Positions 60,917 to 64,000 of a stretch of 64,000 nucleotides of DNA are shown one piece after another. Origin of the DNA: Ziziphus jujuba. Taxonomy: Eukaryota; Streptophyta; Magnoliopsida; Rosales; Rhamnaceae. The DNA is taken from the NCBI RefSeq assembly GCF_031755915.1, contig NC_083383.1, forward strand, positions 3,476,001 to 3,540,000, written 5' to 3'. Below the pieces are notes generated by a model. The model was not told the DNA's origin, searched no databases, and saw only the letters and a list, made by a program, of their open reading frames with translations. The first letter of the stretch is position 1; every line of letters starts with the position of its first letter. The position numbers and the translations under genes were made by a program.

Positions 60917-60925
60917 ATACAAAAT
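60917..60925. repeat. 9-bp target-site duplication (right) of MULE
   Basis: ATACAAAAT, identical to 56133-56141. Confidence 0.92.
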
Positions 60926-61227
60926 TCCCTCTGAGGAAGTTTCTTCGCACACAGCTTTGCTCTGACATCGGTTCTAAAGTTTTAAATTAGTAATACCTTT
61001 TTTCTTTTTTGATTTTCTTTTTTACATTATTACTTATGGTCCATTTCTGTTCGCATACTTTTCTGACTTCCACCGTACCTAATGGAGATCTCTATATATG
61101 TAGAAGTAGTCTCACCTCAATTTCTTGGCCAATCTTGAAAAGTCTCCTTTCTTCAAGTACCCGATCAAGCTGTTCCGATAGAATATTAAGAAGAAGAAGA
61201 AGACGAAGAAGAAGAAAAGAAGAAGAA
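60926..61227. promoter_or_regulatory. Promoter/5' leader of the small zinc-finger gene
   Basis: About 300 bases between the MULE end and the start codon, ending in a GAA-rich tract (61189-61227) just before ATG. The MULE therefore inserted in the proximal upstream region of this gene. Confidence 0.5.
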
Positions 61228-61871
61228 ATGGGAGGAGGCAACGGTCAAAAGTCGAAGATGGCTCGTGAAAGGAACTTGGAGAAGCAAAAACAAAACAGAG
61301 GTGCCCTTCCCTTTCCATACTCTTTTGCCTTGTAGCTCCTGGGAGGAAAAGGGAAATAGTTGGAAGAAAGAAAAATAGAATCTTTCTAATCTGTTTTAGA
61401 ACTTTTTAACTCCTGTATTCTCTTTTGTTTCCAATTTGATCCAATACCCAACAGCTAGAATAGCTTGTAGGTTTCACTGTCTTCTTTTTTTTTTTTTGTG
61501 GGTTTCATAATATGAGTAGAATTACAGTTAAATGATTTAGCGTCGGTAATTGGTCTCTTCTTTTGAGGCGCAGGAAGTCAGCTTGAATCAAACAAGAAAG
61601 CCATGACGATCCAGGTAAAAAAAATACAGTCTTGCTCTCTAAAGAGCATATTTACTGCTGTTTTGTAGAGGAAACTACTTGGGAAACATAAATTTTTGCA
61701 AGTTTTTTATTTGACTAACTCTTCTGATGCTCATGTGCAATGCTTTTCCAGTGCAAGGTGTGCATGCAGACATTCATTTGCACTACAACGGAGGTAAAAT
61801 GCAGGGAACATGCTGAAGCAAAACATCCCAAATCTGATGTTTATGCATGTTTCCCTCATCTTAAGAAGTAA
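61228..61871 (+). CDS. Small SERF/At2g23090-like zinc-finger protein
   Basis: Model: exons 61228-61300, 61574-61614 and 61752-61871, giving 77 residues. The N-terminus (MGGGNGQKSKMARERNLEKQ) is the basic 4F5/SERF-type head; the C-terminal half has the zinc-binding pattern CKVCMQTFICTTTEVKCREH and then AEAKHPKSDVYACFPHLKK. This matches the very conserved plant family represented by At2g23090, of unknown function and usually about 78 residues. All introns are GT-AG and the frame is exact. An in-frame extension upstream exists but lacks any similarity, and the MGGGNGQK start is the family start. Confidence 0.93.
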
Positions 61872-62666
61872 AAAACGAAGCCGTCTAAAGGATTTCGAGA
61901 AGAATATGGTCAAAGCTTCAACTCTTTGTATTTCATTTTCATGAGCAACTTGTTAGGTTGGGAATGGCGATTCGCAAATGTATACTTATTCGAACTCTTT
62001 GTGGATTATATTATATAAATTACTGTTTCCTGTAGTCACCTTGTATCTTTTCTGTTTGCAATTCACTGAAAAAAAGGAAACCATAATCAACTGAGACAAC
62101 ATATACCAACCCACTGCTACTGATGTCAAACAATTTACAATCTCAAAAGATACTAGCGTTAAGCAAAAACTTGAAATACTTTCCTTCTTTATCTTGTTTT
62201 CTATCAGAACCGACATTCTTTTTTAAAGCTTGAGGAGTTGGAGAGTGGGTAGAGCTGGGTTAAAGGTGCCCCACCACTACCATTGACATTCCTACGTGGC
62301 ATCATGGATATCCACAAGAGTATACCTGTTACCGTAAATGCAATTGCCCAACCTACCTAAGTAGTGAAGTTGCCGTGACGTCCAGCATATGCTTTCCTTT
62401 TTTTTGTTAAAAACATCCAGCATTTACTGCCCTTGCAGCAATAACCAAAATCCAAAAGGAATTCCATATATATATATATATATATATAATAGATAAGAGT
62501 TACAATCACAAACTTATCTAAACTTTATAAACACCAGCATACAAAAAATTTAGCTGCCACCCAGAACCTAATTTAGGCAACTAGTATTTCATTTGGTGAT
62601 AAATTCACCCCAATCAATAAAGCTTGACTAGTACAAGTTCACTAAAAAGGACCCACATGTGCCTTA
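61872..62666. other. Convergent 3' intergenic region
   Basis: 3' flanks of the zinc-finger gene and the casein kinase gene. Contains an (AT)n tract near 62468-62488. Nothing else seen. Confidence 0.5.
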
Positions 62667-63747
<1,081 letters not shown>

Positions 63748-64000
63748 CTGAAGAAGAAGTCATCTACGTGTAATTATATAGATCATATCAGGCATTTACA
63801 ATGGTATGCTAAAAACTAATTGCTGCAATACTATGACATATTGTCAAACCTAAGAACAGAATAAACAAAATAATTAGCATTCAAATCAACGTGTAGTAGC
63901 TTTTCAATAACCAAGTTATGGTGTTTAAAGCAGGCATCACATGCATGCTGTTTCCCTTACTAGCTGGTGGATGAAAGATTACACTACAGCATAGCAGCAA
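63748..64000. other. CK2 alpha intron reaching the window edge
   Basis: Intronic sequence upstream of the first visible exon; no coding match seen before the window ends. Confidence 0.6.

Overview
The window is nuclear DNA of a flowering plant, almost certainly a eudicot. Genes have short GT-AG introns in AT-rich DNA, intergenic DNA is full of homopolymers and (AT)n/(CT)n tracts, and the proteins are plant families: DUF620, PRISE reductase, ACBP3-like acyl-CoA-binding protein, SBT1-type subtilases, a PBS-bearing Ty1/copia element, hAT and Mutator-type elements. The species cannot be named from the sequence alone.

Layout. 1-6.6 kb: intergenic, no gene recognised. 6.7-9.2 kb: three-exon DUF620 gene (+). 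13.0-14.9 kb: ARM/TPR-repeat protein (+). 16.87-17.99 kb: non-autonomous hAT element with an 8-bp target-site duplication. 18.2-19.5 kb: progesterone 5-beta-reductase/iridoid synthase-like (PRISE) gene (-) with a GC-AG intron. 20.7-22.8 kb: small glycine-rich TGD5-like gene (+). 24.2-24.8 kb: cytochrome b5 (+). 25.7-28.1 kb: five-exon syntaxin-6-N-domain protein (-) with a C-terminal membrane anchor but no visible SNARE motif. 29.7-37.6 kb: broken subtilase gene (-) split by a 5.6-kb copia retrotransposon whose two 414-bp LTRs look identical. 38.7-40.5 kb: ankyrin + RMT2-like methyltransferase gene (+). 41.6-43.9 kb: intact paralogous subtilase (-). 44-48.7 kb: intergenic. 48.8-49.4 kb: secreted glycine-rich protein (+). 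50.7-53.4 kb: ACBP3-like gene (-). 56.14-60.92 kb: a Mutator-like element (TIRs, 9-bp target-site duplication) that carries the first two exons of a cellular gene plus a decayed MULE transposase, i.e. a Pack-MULE-type element. 61.2-61.9 kb: small zinc-finger/SERF-like gene (+). 62.7-63.7 kb: 3' exons of casein kinase II alpha (-), running off the window.

The genes are independent housekeeping or metabolic loci rather than a pathway cluster. Two themes stand out. The DUF620, TGD5-like and syntaxin-like genes appear to keep an ancestral order also remembered from Arabidopsis chromosome 1 (recall, needs checking). Three mechanistically different mobile elements (copia LTR, hAT, MULE) can be delimited to the base by termini plus target-site duplications, and one of them has captured host exons. 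All exon models here were built by eye from splice signals and reading-frame continuity, without transcript evidence.
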